From Ctena decussata (Eukaryota; Mollusca; Bivalvia; Lucinida; Lucinidae): DNA of 64,000 bases. Location of the stretch: NCBI GenBank assembly GCA_963989385.1, contig OZ022501.1:21910102-21974101 (forward strand), written 5' to 3'. The position numbers were made by a program, and so were the translations under genes. Position 1 is the first letter of the stretch. Every line of letters starts with the position of its first letter. The notes below the pieces were generated by a model. The model was given only the letters and a program-made list of their open reading frames with translations, was not told the DNA's origin and did no database searches. Shown one piece after another: positions 1 to 10,361 of this stretch.

Positions 1-200
1 GGCGTCCTACTTATTTGGATAAAAGTAGAACAAGGGCCTACTGTGCTTGCAGTAAGTGCGGGCGGTTTGTTTTTAGTTGTGTTTTTTTTCGCTCCTCTAT
101 GATATCTCTTTACTTTCTCTCTCTCTCTCTGAGGAAGACGGTTCGATATAGACTAAACTACTGTTTTAAAGGGCCGTTAAACCCAAAACAACAAAAAAAA
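1..200 (+). mobile_element. SINE family A copy 1 (left edge truncated)
   Basis: Dispersed short element with a C/T-rich middle (TCTCTCTC), a block reading GACGGTTCGATATAGACTAA, and the 3' motif GGGCCGTTAAACCC followed by an A-rich/CAA tail. The same sequence recurs in either orientation near 8.35, 8.58, 8.77, 11.3, 30.1 and 48.75 kb. Orientation is set by the GTTAAACC motif and the (AATC)n tail seen in other copies, which are typical of molluscan SINE 3' ends. The 12-bp target duplication around the 11.3-kb copy supports retrotransposition. I see no clear tRNA A/B box in the 5' part, so SINE is an inference. The copy starts before the window. Confidence 0.6.
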
Positions 201-439
201 CCCCCCAAACTATTCTGCTTCCAGTCTAAACGGCGGTCGACCCTTAAAGGAATACATGTGCTCCCCTAGGAGATAACTGATTCTTTCCTTTAAAAGTAGT
301 GTCCATTTCAGAAATGTTGTGTCCTCCAGGGAAGCAAAAATGGGAAGTCCAATTAGTTTATCACTTTGAAAAAAAGCAGACAAACGTATTGATGTACAAG
401 TATATACTAAATGTTGTGAGGCCGCTGGTATTAACATCA

Positions 440-1826
440 CAGTATCCGAACTACATGTACAATCTCTTCCGGTTTTCATAGCGTTGAATCGAGAGTACAA
501 AATTCGCTTATAACCAGTAGTCGGAAATCATTATGTTTTGAGATTTTATCCGGAATCTGCTGCGTCATTTATAGCTATTCAGCTTCGAAAATGTAAAGAG
601 GTAGTTTAATATAATTTGCTCTTCGGTCTTTTACTTTATTACCCCGTACAATGTCGTGTATGGGTGGGTAGTAATTCGTACAGTATTCAAATCGCCCTTG
701 GCATGATTCTTAAACCATTTTGAGCATTTTCTTACATGTTTTATAAAAAAATCTTTAGAATAAACGGAAGGCGTTATCAATCTACAGTTTGTTAGTTCTG
801 ATAAAAGAATGATAGCTAAGTTTTGCACGACACAATCTCGTGTTAAAGGACCTCTGACGGTTGTAATGTTAATTTGCCTATAAAATCAGTCAAAATTAAA
901 TTTTTGATACACCCAAGAATTTCTCTTGAAATTTGTTGTTCTCAACTTTCCCTAACTGGCTATGAATTTAATTTCTGATTTTTTAGCACATAGACTTCAA
1001 TTTTTGGTGGAAAAAGCCAAATTCTATCATTAAACGTAATGGAAACAGGAAAAGTTTTTTAAAGATACTTTTCCCCCCGTGCCTCAGCTAGCCACTTCGC
1101 ATGTATGTGTGTACTATCATAATACACATTATATGTGAGTGGCTTGCTGAGGCACGGGGGGAAAAGATAGTCTACAGCTGAAAAACTGAAAAAGTGGGTG
1201 GGGTACTTACACCCTTTATATCTATAAATAGGCTAAGGTCCTTATTATTGAAAAGATATTGCTTAATATCAGTAATAGTAGTGTGTATGTCAGTTTAAGC
1301 ATAGTTATCAATTAAAATTTCGATATATTAGAAAACCAAAAAAATGGACTTATTTTCAGAGACTGAAAAAATCCTTACCCCTCTTGATAAAATCAGTTTA
1401 AGTTAGTCATGAGGCATGCTAATTTTTCAAAATCACTCTTAAAATGTCTTTACAGTACATAAGTCTACATATTAATGCCAAATATTTCAACTTTTGCTGC
1501 CTGAGGAAGGTGCAATAATTTGTCGAAAAATAGGCAAATTTGCATTGATACTGTCAGAGGTCCTTAAGCTGTTCGGGAAAAAAATCTGCGACGGCAAGGA
1601 GTTTTTCATTGTACAGGGCAATAAAGTAAAAGACCGAAGAGAAAATTATATTAAACTTACCTCTTTACATTTTCGAAGCTGAATAACTATAAATGACGCA
1701 GTAGATTCCGGATGAAAACTCAAAACATAATGATTTCCGGCTACTGGTTATAAGCGAATTTTGTACTCTCGATTCAACGCTATGAAAACCGGAAGAGAGG
1801 GTACAGTGCGTTTGGATACTGTGAAC
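440..1826. mobile_element. Foldback-type DNA element with ~200-bp terminal inverted repeats
   Basis: The stretch 440-654 is the imperfect reverse complement of 1608-1826. Shared blocks include GGTTTTCATAGCGTTGAATC at the outer part and CTCTTCGGTCTTTTACTTTA further in. A shorter inverted match (AAAGGACCTCTGAC at 845-858 against GTCAGAGGTCCTT near 1554) continues the symmetry inward. The interior has no credible coding frame, and the short frames at both ends are translations of the arms. A smaller hairpin element sits in the middle (1068-1166). A non-autonomous DNA transposon is the simplest reading. No target duplication could be fixed, so the superfamily is unknown. Confidence 0.6.
1068..1166. 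mobile_element. Short hairpin MITE, CCCCCCGTG family, copy 1
   Basis: A 99-bp inverted repeat. The left arm CTTTTCCCCCCGTGCCTCAG pairs with the right arm ending GAGGCACGGGGGGAAAAG, with about 35 bp of AT-rich loop containing ATATGTGAGTGG. A second copy with the same plan lies at 50963-51079. It is nested inside the 440-1826 foldback element. Confidence 0.6.
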
Positions 1827-1891
1827 ATGCTGCTTACTCGTTGCAGTTTGTCAATACCTTTGACACTGAAACACGGTCAGACATACGTATG

Positions 1892-2125
1892 TGAGCCGAC
1901 ACGACAAAACCAACAAAGTGGCATGTGCGTCCAGCGAAGACTCAGATCAGCCGGGGTCTCCGCCCAGCTTGATCAGAATCTTCGCTGTCCGCATGAAGCT
2001 AGCTATGACCCTTATCTACCCTTTGCGCAGAAAAGACTCTGATCAAACTGGGCGGAAGCCCAGGTTGATCTGAGTCTTCGCTGGGTGCAAGTGCCACTAT
2101 GATAGTTTTGCCGTGTCGCGGCTCA
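1892..2125. mobile_element. Long-hairpin MITE, TGAGCCG family, copy A
   Basis: Begins TGAGCCGACACGACAAAACC and ends with the inverse (GTGTCGCGGCTCA). Internal paired blocks contain CAGCGAAGACTCAGATCAG and GATCTGAGTCTTCGCTG, so the whole 234 bp can fold on itself. Related copies are at 7058-7293 and 57173-57366. The family is abundant in bivalves as I remember it. Non-coding; no unambiguous target duplication. Confidence 0.7.
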
Positions 2126-2454
2126 GTCACTTAAGCATCCATTTGCAGACCATAATTGAGACCAGTAGGTACACAGATGCCAAGGAATCCTGAACAAAAA
2201 TAAGAAAGAAACAAAAGAACACAAAGCAGACACGTTCATACCTAGACCGCGTGACTGCGTTCGCAAAGAGTTATACGTTTTTCCAACACCAACCGACATC
2301 CTTAGTCCTCCCGAAACATTTCATATTTCTTCGTTTAAACTTGTTTATTTGCATTATGTGTAACAATTCATGGTATAGACGCAGTAATTAATATAGCAAT
2401 ACATGTATACAAATGGGATCTGAAAGAAGCCAGATGGCTTATATGAATTCGTCT

Positions 2455-2575
2455 TCCTATTCCATATTTCTTCAGAGAACATATGTTACGACCCCTCATT
2501 AGACCGAAGGATCGCCAGACGGATTGAATGAAGGGGCACAACATACTATGTATATTCTATTGAAAAATCAACTAG
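2455..2575. mobile_element. Hairpin MITE, CCATATTTCT family, copy 1
   Basis: Imperfect inverted repeat. The left arm contains CATATGTTACGACCCCTCATT; the right arm contains AATGAAGGGGCACAACATACT. The same scheme appears at 16145-16260 (ACCCCTTATTAG, ACACAACATATG, ATTGAGAAATATGG). Short and non-coding. Confidence 0.5.
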
Positions 2576-2769
2576 CCTATCTTAGAATTATCCTGAGAAT
2601 CCCACTTTATCATGAAAACTGATCATGTCATCAAACGTGACGTAGAACAATGTATGCTTACACCACAGGGAAAGCAACTGAGCCTTTCGGACGCCCCAGT
2701 GCCGAAAATTTTACGAAACTTCCGCTTAACCATATTCCCTTTACACCTAATCGGATGATTTTATCTCAA

Positions 2770-3095
2770 ATTCAAAATTCCCTGAATATTCCCTGACATT
2801 TTACAGCATTCCATACCCTTTTTACGGATCTAAATATAGTTTTTACTCTAAAACATTGTTAACTGTATCACTAAGGTGGGTGGATGGGTGGTGGATGTTG
2901 AGGGTTTCTCTTACAGGCAAGAGTTTGCTCCCCCGAACATCTCTCTAGAAAATTCGTCGGACAGCAGTAACCAGTAATTTCAAATTCCTGATTTTTCCCT
3001 GACTTTTCAACTCCTTCCAATTTTCCCTGACAAATCACAAATGCCTTGACTTTAACTCATATTCCGACGTTTTCCCTGACCGTGACAACCCTGCT
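2770..3095. repeat. TTCCCTGA-rich element end
   Basis: At least five copies of TTCCCTGA occur here (two near 2779-2800, then near 2993, 3027 and 3073). The block ends with TTCCCTGACCGTGACAACCCTG; its reverse complement, CAGGGTTGTCACGG, resembles a hAT-like terminus. Repeated motifs close to an end are common in hAT transposons as transposase-binding sites. The opposite terminus was not found, so this may be one decayed end. Confidence 0.4.
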
Positions 3096-3482
3096 TATGG
3101 CTCCTATTGAATCATTAGAGTGACTACCAAAGAGTATGATCAGACTATAATGAAGCACAGGCTGACATAAGCTTTAATGTCTAAAAGTACTAAAACTCTT
3201 GTTCTAGTAATCATATTTACCTGTGTTTACTCTCTGGATCCATGTCATCTGTAATACCCGGAAACACGCCTCTTCCTACTTCCGGCGCTGCCTCAGCCAT
3301 CTTGATTTATAACAGAATCCAAATACTTCCTTGGCTAATTTCCTTTTTCCTGAATATTCACGCCTTATGTTTGAAATTGATTCACGCTAAGAGAATAAAG
3401 CTTACATACAGAAATATGGATTGAAGAAAATAATTGCAAAAAGTAGTTCATGTATGTTTGTTTTCTTAGCAATTTTATGGTT

Positions 3483-3733
3483 TTAATTAATAAAACCATA
3501 ACACATTCTGATTGTTTCAAGATTTTCAGTCACATAAGGATACCTGTGTACATTTAGTATTTCACCTATCACATCCTTCAATTTTCTTTGAATATTACTA
3601 TGAGAAATTGTAATTTGAAGCAGATGGCAAGGAACAGTAACCTCAAACAGTTCATTTAGATCTAGTAAACATCGTTTCTGCTGCCTTTCTTTTTCCTTTA
3701 AAATCCGTAACGCCAAATAAAAGATTTTCTAAT
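3483..3733 (-). CDS. Possible terminal exon of an unidentified protein
   Basis: A minus-strand open frame of about 80 residues runs from a candidate acceptor (TTATTAG, just above 3733) to a TAA stop near 3483. The predicted peptide is charged then hydrophobic (ALRILKEKERQQKRCLLDL, then SHSNIQRKLKDVIGEIL) and looks more protein-like than neighbouring AT-rich frames. I do not recognise it. No partner exon was found nearby and no polyadenylation signal was assigned. It may equally be a relic of a mobile element or chance. Confidence 0.25.
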
Positions 3734-4050
3734 AAATATTCATTTTCACTGATAAGTTCTAGAATGTCAAATAGAGTTCCTAGCAACAAACAAGGTTCAT
3801 ATAGGCAGCTCATCGATCACGGTCAGTTAACAGGCTTTACACTTCAAATTGGTTATTGTTCAATAATGATGTAGAATGGCTTTGTTTTGTTTCTAATTTT
3901 CAGCATGCCTCTTTTCTGCAGAAATACATAAAATATAAGAATAAAGAAATAACTAGATAAAATGATAATAACATCATGATTATAATTATAATAAAACATA
4001 AAAAGTAAGTACTCAGAATAACTTTTGATGTTCCAGTAAACATGCACAAT

Positions 4051-4125
4051 GTTAAAACAACGTCAATTCAAAGTCAATGCAACGTATGACGTTGCATCGA
4101 CTTTAAGTTGACGTTGTTTTAATGT
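4051..4125. repeat. Near-perfect palindrome (cruciform-capable)
   Basis: GTTAAAACAACGTC at the left pairs with GACGTTGTTTTAATGTAAC at the right. CAATGCAACGT pairs with ACGTTGCATCG across a 3-bp centre, giving arms of about 35 bp. It belongs to a loose family of ACGTTG-containing hairpins also seen at 5595-5680 and 59914-60092. Confidence 0.6.
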
Positions 4126-5061
4126 AACATGCCTTCTGTGATATACAGTAGTCCCCGTATATCTATTTATCTGCATTGCAGACGTATTGGTCATACACGT
4201 CAAATACAAAGTTTACGCTTTTGCATTAATCGATTGCAAGTGCTTTATCAGAGACGTGGCGGTAAGCAAAACAAGAAAGTTCGAAGTGCGTTGTGAAGAA
4301 AAAAAAGTGGCTTCAAAAACAAACGTGTCTTCAGGGACATATTCGCACACTCCGACTGAATTGTGCATGCATATTCAGCGCAATCAGATAGCGCAAAATT
4401 CACCGAAACTGAAAAAAAATTCTATCAAGACTTGACATGGTCTTCTATAAAACAGCTGAATTCGCACTCCTGTCCACACTGAAGGAATGCGTCGGCTGAT
4501 CTGACTATGCGCAGTTCAAACCTTATTTTGATCCTGCGCATAGAGTTATACACCACTTTTAACAGTAAAAATATCAAGAGTAGTAAGTTGGACTAAAAGT
4601 TAAGTGTAGATGTGTAACATCGGTTCAAGTCATGTCCACAGTTCCAAAGAGAAACAAATGTATTTTAAAAAAAATGTATGTTTTGCATTTTTCTGAACAA
4701 ATAATTAGTCTATTAAACTATAATATTCACAGAAGCAGAGCTAACAGTTCCTGACTTCGATTCTTAAAATCCACAGGAACACTTTACATAACATAAAACA
4801 TCTATATTTGACCCTGAATTCACCACTGGCTCTTAATTAACTGTCTATGACCTCGACGGCGTCAGTTCTCGCAGATGTAGTCACTTTTGAGAGTTGAATA
4901 AAAAATCCGAAGTAAATAACACTTCGATAGAGCGAAACCGCAATATGTGAAATCCACCGAGTTGTCATCTAGTCAAAGTAACTATAAATGCCAACAGCAA
5001 TGTGCATACTGGCATTGATTGTTTATAGAATATTACTTTGGAATTAAAGCAATCACATGTG

Positions 5062-5117
5062 GCGAAGAGCAAAGGCATAGACCAGCCTGCGCGTCGCAGG
5101 CTGGTCTTTGCCTTCGC
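5062..5117. repeat. GC-rich hairpin
   Basis: ATAGACCAGCCTGCG and CGCAGGCTGGTCTTTGCC form a stem of 15 or more pairs around a very short centre. It stands out because the surrounding DNA is AT-rich. Probably a small MITE remnant. Confidence 0.5.
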
Positions 5118-5594
5118 GTTTCGCAAATGTTGATTTGCGTTTTCCCTATTCCCATCTTAATTAATGTCGATATCTATTGTAGAATAACCAGACTCTTCAT
5201 TTCCATCAGTGTTGAATTGCGTGACAGTCATTATATAAAACTGCGACAACAGTAACACAAGCTTTAGCCAGATATCACATTCTAAGCCTTGGTTCCCGTG
5301 GAAATCATAGAAAACAACAGGTTGCCATGGAAACGAGGACGCATATTTCTGTAATATATACGAGTCCATCTACTTGCTTGTATATTGATTGTGGTTTAAT
5401 GCCCTCTTAAATAGAGTCGAGACTTGGGTGTTTAAGCATTCAGTATTGATTCAAAACAGATTTGCTTTCTTAAATAACTGACATGACTTTTGGGATGACG
5501 CCTTGTTAACAGAATAATAACAGAGCCATATTAAAATTCACGGAAGGTCAGAGCGTGTTGCTAAAGGCGTTTTACGAAGCATTGCACGACATAC

Positions 5595-5680
5595 CCCAGC
5601 AGGCACATGACGCCGTACTGACGTCGATGCGACGTGATGGGGTCGCAACGCCGTCTTTCGACGGCATGTGCTCGCTGGGA
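5595..5680. mobile_element. Hairpin MITE, CCCAGC-ended
   Basis: CCCAGCAGGCACATGACGCCG at the left is matched by CGACGGCATGTGCTCGCTGGG at the right. The centre carries ACGTCGATGCGACGT, itself palindromic. It resembles the 59914-60092 element in its CCCAGC and ACGTTG/ACGTCG style. Confidence 0.5.
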
Positions 5681-5699
5681 CGGCACTTCTGAACCGATT

Positions 5700-7050
5700 T
5701 ATAAATCAATACAGTTTACTTTTGTTCACTAAACAAAGAACACACTTTGAAGTAAAAAGTATAGTTGAAGATGTTTTTCGAAGCAGAAGAACGAGATAGG
5801 ACACTGAATTCACAGCTTACGATACTTTTCTTTGAAGTTGCCTGCACTGATAAATTCTGATAACTGTAAGTTATCATGTACAGTTTTGAATAGACCAATC
5901 ATTACAGAGCTGAAATTAAATAGACTTCTGTTGCAGTAAACTCTGCTCTTTTCCTTTTGGCCACAGAAATATTTGTTAAGGGTATTCATTTAACTCCCCT
6001 CGTTTAGATGAGTCTCCACAACATGTTATATGAAAATAATCTTTTAAACCATATGATTGCATTAGACTCACCTCAGAGGTTGATGGCTTCCAACTTTTTT
6101 ATGTGGAAAATGAGCACTGAATTCAGGTCGAGGTAAACTTTTTTGGGAAAGCAACTCTGCCATTTTTCATCAGCTCCTATTACCTTGAGTCTGTCAATGT
6201 CTTACCAGTGACCAAGATTGTTTTGCTGATCTATAAGCCCGACGTAATTAGCTCAAGCATTCTGATCAAAACTGCAATATCTGCAATTCGAGCACCACTT
6301 TTATAAAAAAAAAAAATTCTACGCTCGTGCATTATAAGCATGCAGCTGGTCGCGAGAGTTACCTCGCTATCGAATGAGCTAAATGTGTTTTTTTTTATTT
6401 ATCTGTTTCTACTGTTAGGTCAAGTTTAGCAATACTTTCCAACAATCTATTCTACACAAGAATTCCGCGGAATGCTGCTATGTCGCACCTGCGTTGCGCT
6501 TCCACAGCAGGAGAGTTCATGGTGAGAAGACAGTGTAAGCAAGGTTTGATAAATTTATGTATAAAAATTTCACAACATTGGACATACAAGCTCGGAATTA
6601 TGCAGTTCTGGAGGCAATATTTTTCTCAAACAATTAGTGTCAAAATTTGTTCAGCAGTTTGTAAGATATTGCCATTTTCTTATGTTAGCTATAAGTATTA
6701 TTAGAAACTGTTGATGGCAGCCATTTTGGCTGGCTAATTTGCAAAATAAAAAAAAAATAAAAAAAAGATATAGCTACATGCAAGGGTCGTTCTAGCACAA
6801 AAAAATGGTCCAAAGCCATTCAGGGGTTCTTGAGATTTGTCATTTTCATGTTTTTGTTGTTTTAAGTGACAGCAGCTGGAGGCCACCTTGGATGATACAA
6901 TTTCATAGGTGTGAAAAAACTTCTTTGAAATCATATTCTTATCAAATTTGAGCTAAATACTTTTTACCGTTTTCCCATTTATTGGCATATGACAAAAATT
7001 TGGCTCGTAGTAGGTCACCGTGACCTAATTTTGCTACAGATTTTGACTTA
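5700..7050. other. No recognisable gene; AT-rich DNA
   Basis: Only short low-complexity open frames. A segment around 6500-6730 (ending in GGCAGCCATTTTGGCTGGC) resembles a block near 16300-16460 in style and may be dispersed repeat. Confidence 0.5.
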
Positions 7051-7057
7051 TGAAATA

Positions 7058-7293
7058 TGAGCCGCGACGCGACAAAACCAACAATGTGGTTGTGCGCCCA
7101 GCGCAGACAGATCAGCCTGGGCATCCGCCCAGTCTGATCAAAGTCTTTGCTGTCCGCATGGATGTAGTTTAGGCCCTAAGCTACCCTTTGAGCACTTAAC
7201 GAAGAGTCTGATCAAATTTGGCGGATGCCCAGGCTGATCTGAGTCTGCGCTGGGCGCACGACCACATTGTTGGTTTTCTCGTGTCGCGGCTCA
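7058..7293. mobile_element. Long-hairpin MITE, TGAGCCG family, copy B
   Basis: The clearest copy of the family. It starts TGAGCCGCGACGCGACAAAA and ends TCTCGTGTCGCGGCTCA. The arms contain GTGGTTGTGCGCCCAGCGCAG and its inverse, so almost the whole 236 bp is self-complementary. It is flanked by TA on both sides (ATA before, TAA after), compatible with a TA target duplication but not proof. Confidence 0.75.
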
Positions 7294-7424
7294 TAAGTCT
7301 GACGTTGCACCGACTTTAACATGGCATTCCATTAACGTTGTGATTCTAAGCAACACGTCATTAAGCTGTACAACAATGTTTTCCTTTTTATATATTGACA
7401 AAACCATTATATCGGAGACGTTTT

Positions 7425-7785
7425 CTTGTCTATTGATTTGCTAACCATTTGTCTTTCGTACGTGATTCTCAGTACAGCTCGACGTTTCGATAACAATACT
7501 AAAGCAGAAACAAAAGAGCGACAGATTATAGAAATATACAAAACTCAGATAAATTGATTTATAATAGCGTTCACATCACCATTAATATAATGATTTATGG
7601 ATTTGTTACGTCTCGTATAAGATATTAGTATGTCGCGTGGACATTGGGAATAAAGTAAAGCTTTAGGGCAATGAAACAAAGTATTATCTGTCTAAAGAAA
7701 TAAAGTATCAATTTCTGCAACATTGCCACGGAAAAGCCACCAAAGAGACAATGGGAGATTATCTTTGCATTACCTATTAAGAACA
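7425..7785 (+). repeat. Dispersed repeat, direct partner at 25.05-25.41 kb
   Basis: Shares long blocks with 25050-25410, including AATTGATTTATAATAGCGTTC, CACCATTAATATAATGAT and GATTATAGAAA, in the same order and orientation with diverged linkers. Non-coding. Class unknown; probably part of an older DNA element. Confidence 0.55.
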
Positions 7786-7789
7786 AACA

Positions 7790-8340
7790 TTTTATAAAAG
7801 AAAAAAAATATGCAATATGGTAGGAGCCCGGCGTATACTATAACGTTGACTTTGTGAAGTGTAGATGCACTCGGAAAACTTTGTTTTCTTCCTAGCTTTT
7901 GGGGTTAGCAGTAGGGTTAACTAATATTATTACTATGATTCATATTTTGAAGATGAAAACAACATAAAAGACATGTATCTGTCGCTGCCATGCTGAGAAA
8001 AAGGGAACACGTGGTTGATTTGGCAACGAGTTTTATGATTACCTGAATTTCTCCGGATTTAAGTTGTCAAAATAATAAAAAAAAGTAAAGAAAAAGATTG
8101 TTTCCCCCTTCGGACCACGAATTTGTCACAAGTGTTCGGCCTTTGATGCACTCGTCTATTGAACATTCGCGCACGAGCCACCTTTGGTGTACGTCAAGAG
8201 TTCAATCTGCAGTTTCCGTGAAGATGAAGGTAAAGGTAAAAAATATTAAGGTATCTCGAGTTTTCAAGAGTGCAATTTTGGCAACTTTACCCACATGTAT
8301 AAAATCTTATGATGAACTCCTTTACAGTGTGAACGCGTGA
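7790..8340. other. No recognisable feature
   Basis: AT-rich sequence with short unsupported open frames. Nothing assigned. Confidence 0.4.
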
Positions 8341-8341
8341 C

Positions 8342-8873
8342 TGATTGATGTTTTGGGGTTTAACGGTCCTTTGAGACAGTATTTCAGTCTATATGGGCCG
8401 TCTCCCAGAGGGAGTGAGAAAGAAGAGAAATGAATGTCCAAACAACACCCACCCGCACCTACTGCAAGCACGGTAGGCCTTTGCCCCACAATGTTCAAAA
8501 TCAGTAGGACGCACTGGAAGTAATACACAGCACCATTGACACCCCCTTCCCCCCTCGCCCCAGGTTGAACGCAACACAGTTTGTTTGGGTTTAACATATC
8601 TTTGTGACAGCATTTCCTTCTATATCAAGCCGTCTCTCGGACAGAGGGAAAAAGAAATCGATAGACAAGAGTGAACAAAAATATTTTTCGAAGAATGCGC
8701 ACCTGCTGCAAGCACGGTCGGCTCTCGTCCTATTTTTGTCCAAATTGATAGAAAATCAGGAACTGATTTGATCGATTGTTTGTTTTGGAGTTAACGGCCC
8801 TTTGAGATGGTAATTCAGTCGATATCGGGCCGTCTCCCAGAGAGGGAGAAAGAAGAGCAATGGTAGACGAGAG
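8342..8873 (-). mobile_element. Three consecutive SINE family A copies
   Basis: Three minus-oriented copies follow each other: about 8342-8570, 8577-8760 and 8769-8873. Each starts on the plus strand with a GATTGATT/GATTGTTTG tail and then GGTTTAACGG or a variant, followed by the diagnostic GGGCCGTCTCCCAGAG block (GCCGTCTCTCGGACAG in the middle copy). The first two run on to the CACCTRCTGCAAGCACGGT block. The third is cut at 8873 by a Helentron-like element, so that insertion is younger than the SINE. Confidence 0.6.
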
Positions 8874-10230
8874 AACAAGAGGGCCATGAGTCCCTGAATC
8901 GCTCACCTGAGCAATTGGCAAGTGGCTTTTTCTTATGTCTGAAATTGTCAAACTATGAGTCTTGAGTCAAAAGTCAAAGAGTGACCATGACCTCTTATAC
9001 GCATAAAGATGACTGTATTTACCAATTTTTAGGCCTAAATCTTCAAGACTTTCCATGAAATCTTATGTTCTAGCATTTTCCCATATTTGACCTTGCCGTA
9101 AAATATTCAAGGTCAACCTAAGGTTATCATTTTGAACAATCTTGATAGTACTGGAGTACCCAATGCTACATGCCAAGTTTCAAGGCCATCGGTCAATTGG
9201 TTCTGGAAGAGAAGATTTTTAAAGGTCTTCACCATATATGGGCATGGCGGCCATGTTGGTCATGTAACCTGGACCGTTCGAACAAAATTTCATTCTCTTA
9301 ACCCCTGGAAGCTCTATATGAAATTTGGTTACAATCGGCCCAGTGGTTTTTGAGGAGATTGTTTGAAATAGTCAAAATATGAGAGTTCTGGGTCAATGAA
9401 TGACCTTGACCTCTTGTACTCACAATTCTTCATGTACTCATTAAGATGACTGCATATACTAATTTTAGGCCTTAATCTTCAAAACTTTCCAACAAATCTT
9501 ATGTTCTAGTAATTTCCTATATTAGACATTGCCATGAAAAAGGTCAAGGTCAACCCAAGGTCATAACTGGATTAATCTTGAGTACCCAATGCTACATACC
9601 AAGTTTCAAAGCCATCGGTCAATTGATTTTGAGAAGAAGATTTTTAATGGTTTTTACCATATATGGGCATGTTGGCCATGTGACCTAGACCGTATGAAAA
9701 GATTTTTGTTCCCTCAGCCCCTGAAGGCTCTATATGAAATTTGGTCACAAATGGTCCAGTGGCTTTTGAGGAGATTGTTTGAAATTGTCAAAATATGAGA
9801 GTTCTGGGTCAAAGGTCAAAGAATGACTTTGACCTCTTGTACTCATAAATCTTCATGTACTTATTGAGATGACTCTAGATACCAATTTTTAGCGCAAAAT
9901 CTTCAACAGTTTCCAAGCTATCTTATGTTCTAGCATTTTGCCATATAAAAGCACAAGGAAGCAAATTTGACCTTACCGTAAAAAAGGTCAAGGTCAACCC
10001 AAGGTCATAATTTGAACAACCTTTGTAGTACTTGCGTACTCCATGCTACATACCAAGTTTCAAGGTCATTGGCCTACTGGTTCTGGAGAAGAAGATTTTT
10101 AAAGGTTTTTACCGTATATGGGCATGGCGGCCATGTTTGTCATGTGACCAAGACCATTTGAACAACTTTTCGTTCCCTTTTCTTTGGAGGTGACATATGA
10201 AATTTGGTTACAACTGGCCGAGTGTTTTTA
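8874..10230 (-). mobile_element. Helentron-like non-autonomous element with ~0.42-0.46-kb tandem units (5' truncated)
   Basis: Read on the minus strand the element ends with a hairpin (AGGGCC...GGCCCT) followed by CTCTTGTT, and has CAGGTGAGCGATTCAGGG just inside. On the plus strand this appears as AACAAGAGGGCCATGAGTCC, then CTCACCTGAGC. About three diverged units follow, each with CATATATGGGCATG, a TGTGACC/TGTAACC block (near 9258, 9676 and 10139) and AGGTCAAGGTCAA motifs. It is the same family as 31708-33673, in opposite orientation. The far terminus is missing, with loss of similarity near 10230. Confidence 0.65.
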
Positions 10231-10361
10231 GACCATCGAAAATGAATAGTTGACCGCGACATTATCAATTCTGATACTGAAACTTAACTCAAGAGAAACA
10301 GTGCTATACTTTAATAATTAATCTGAAATTACATGTATTGTTAGTCACCACTGCCGTCACT

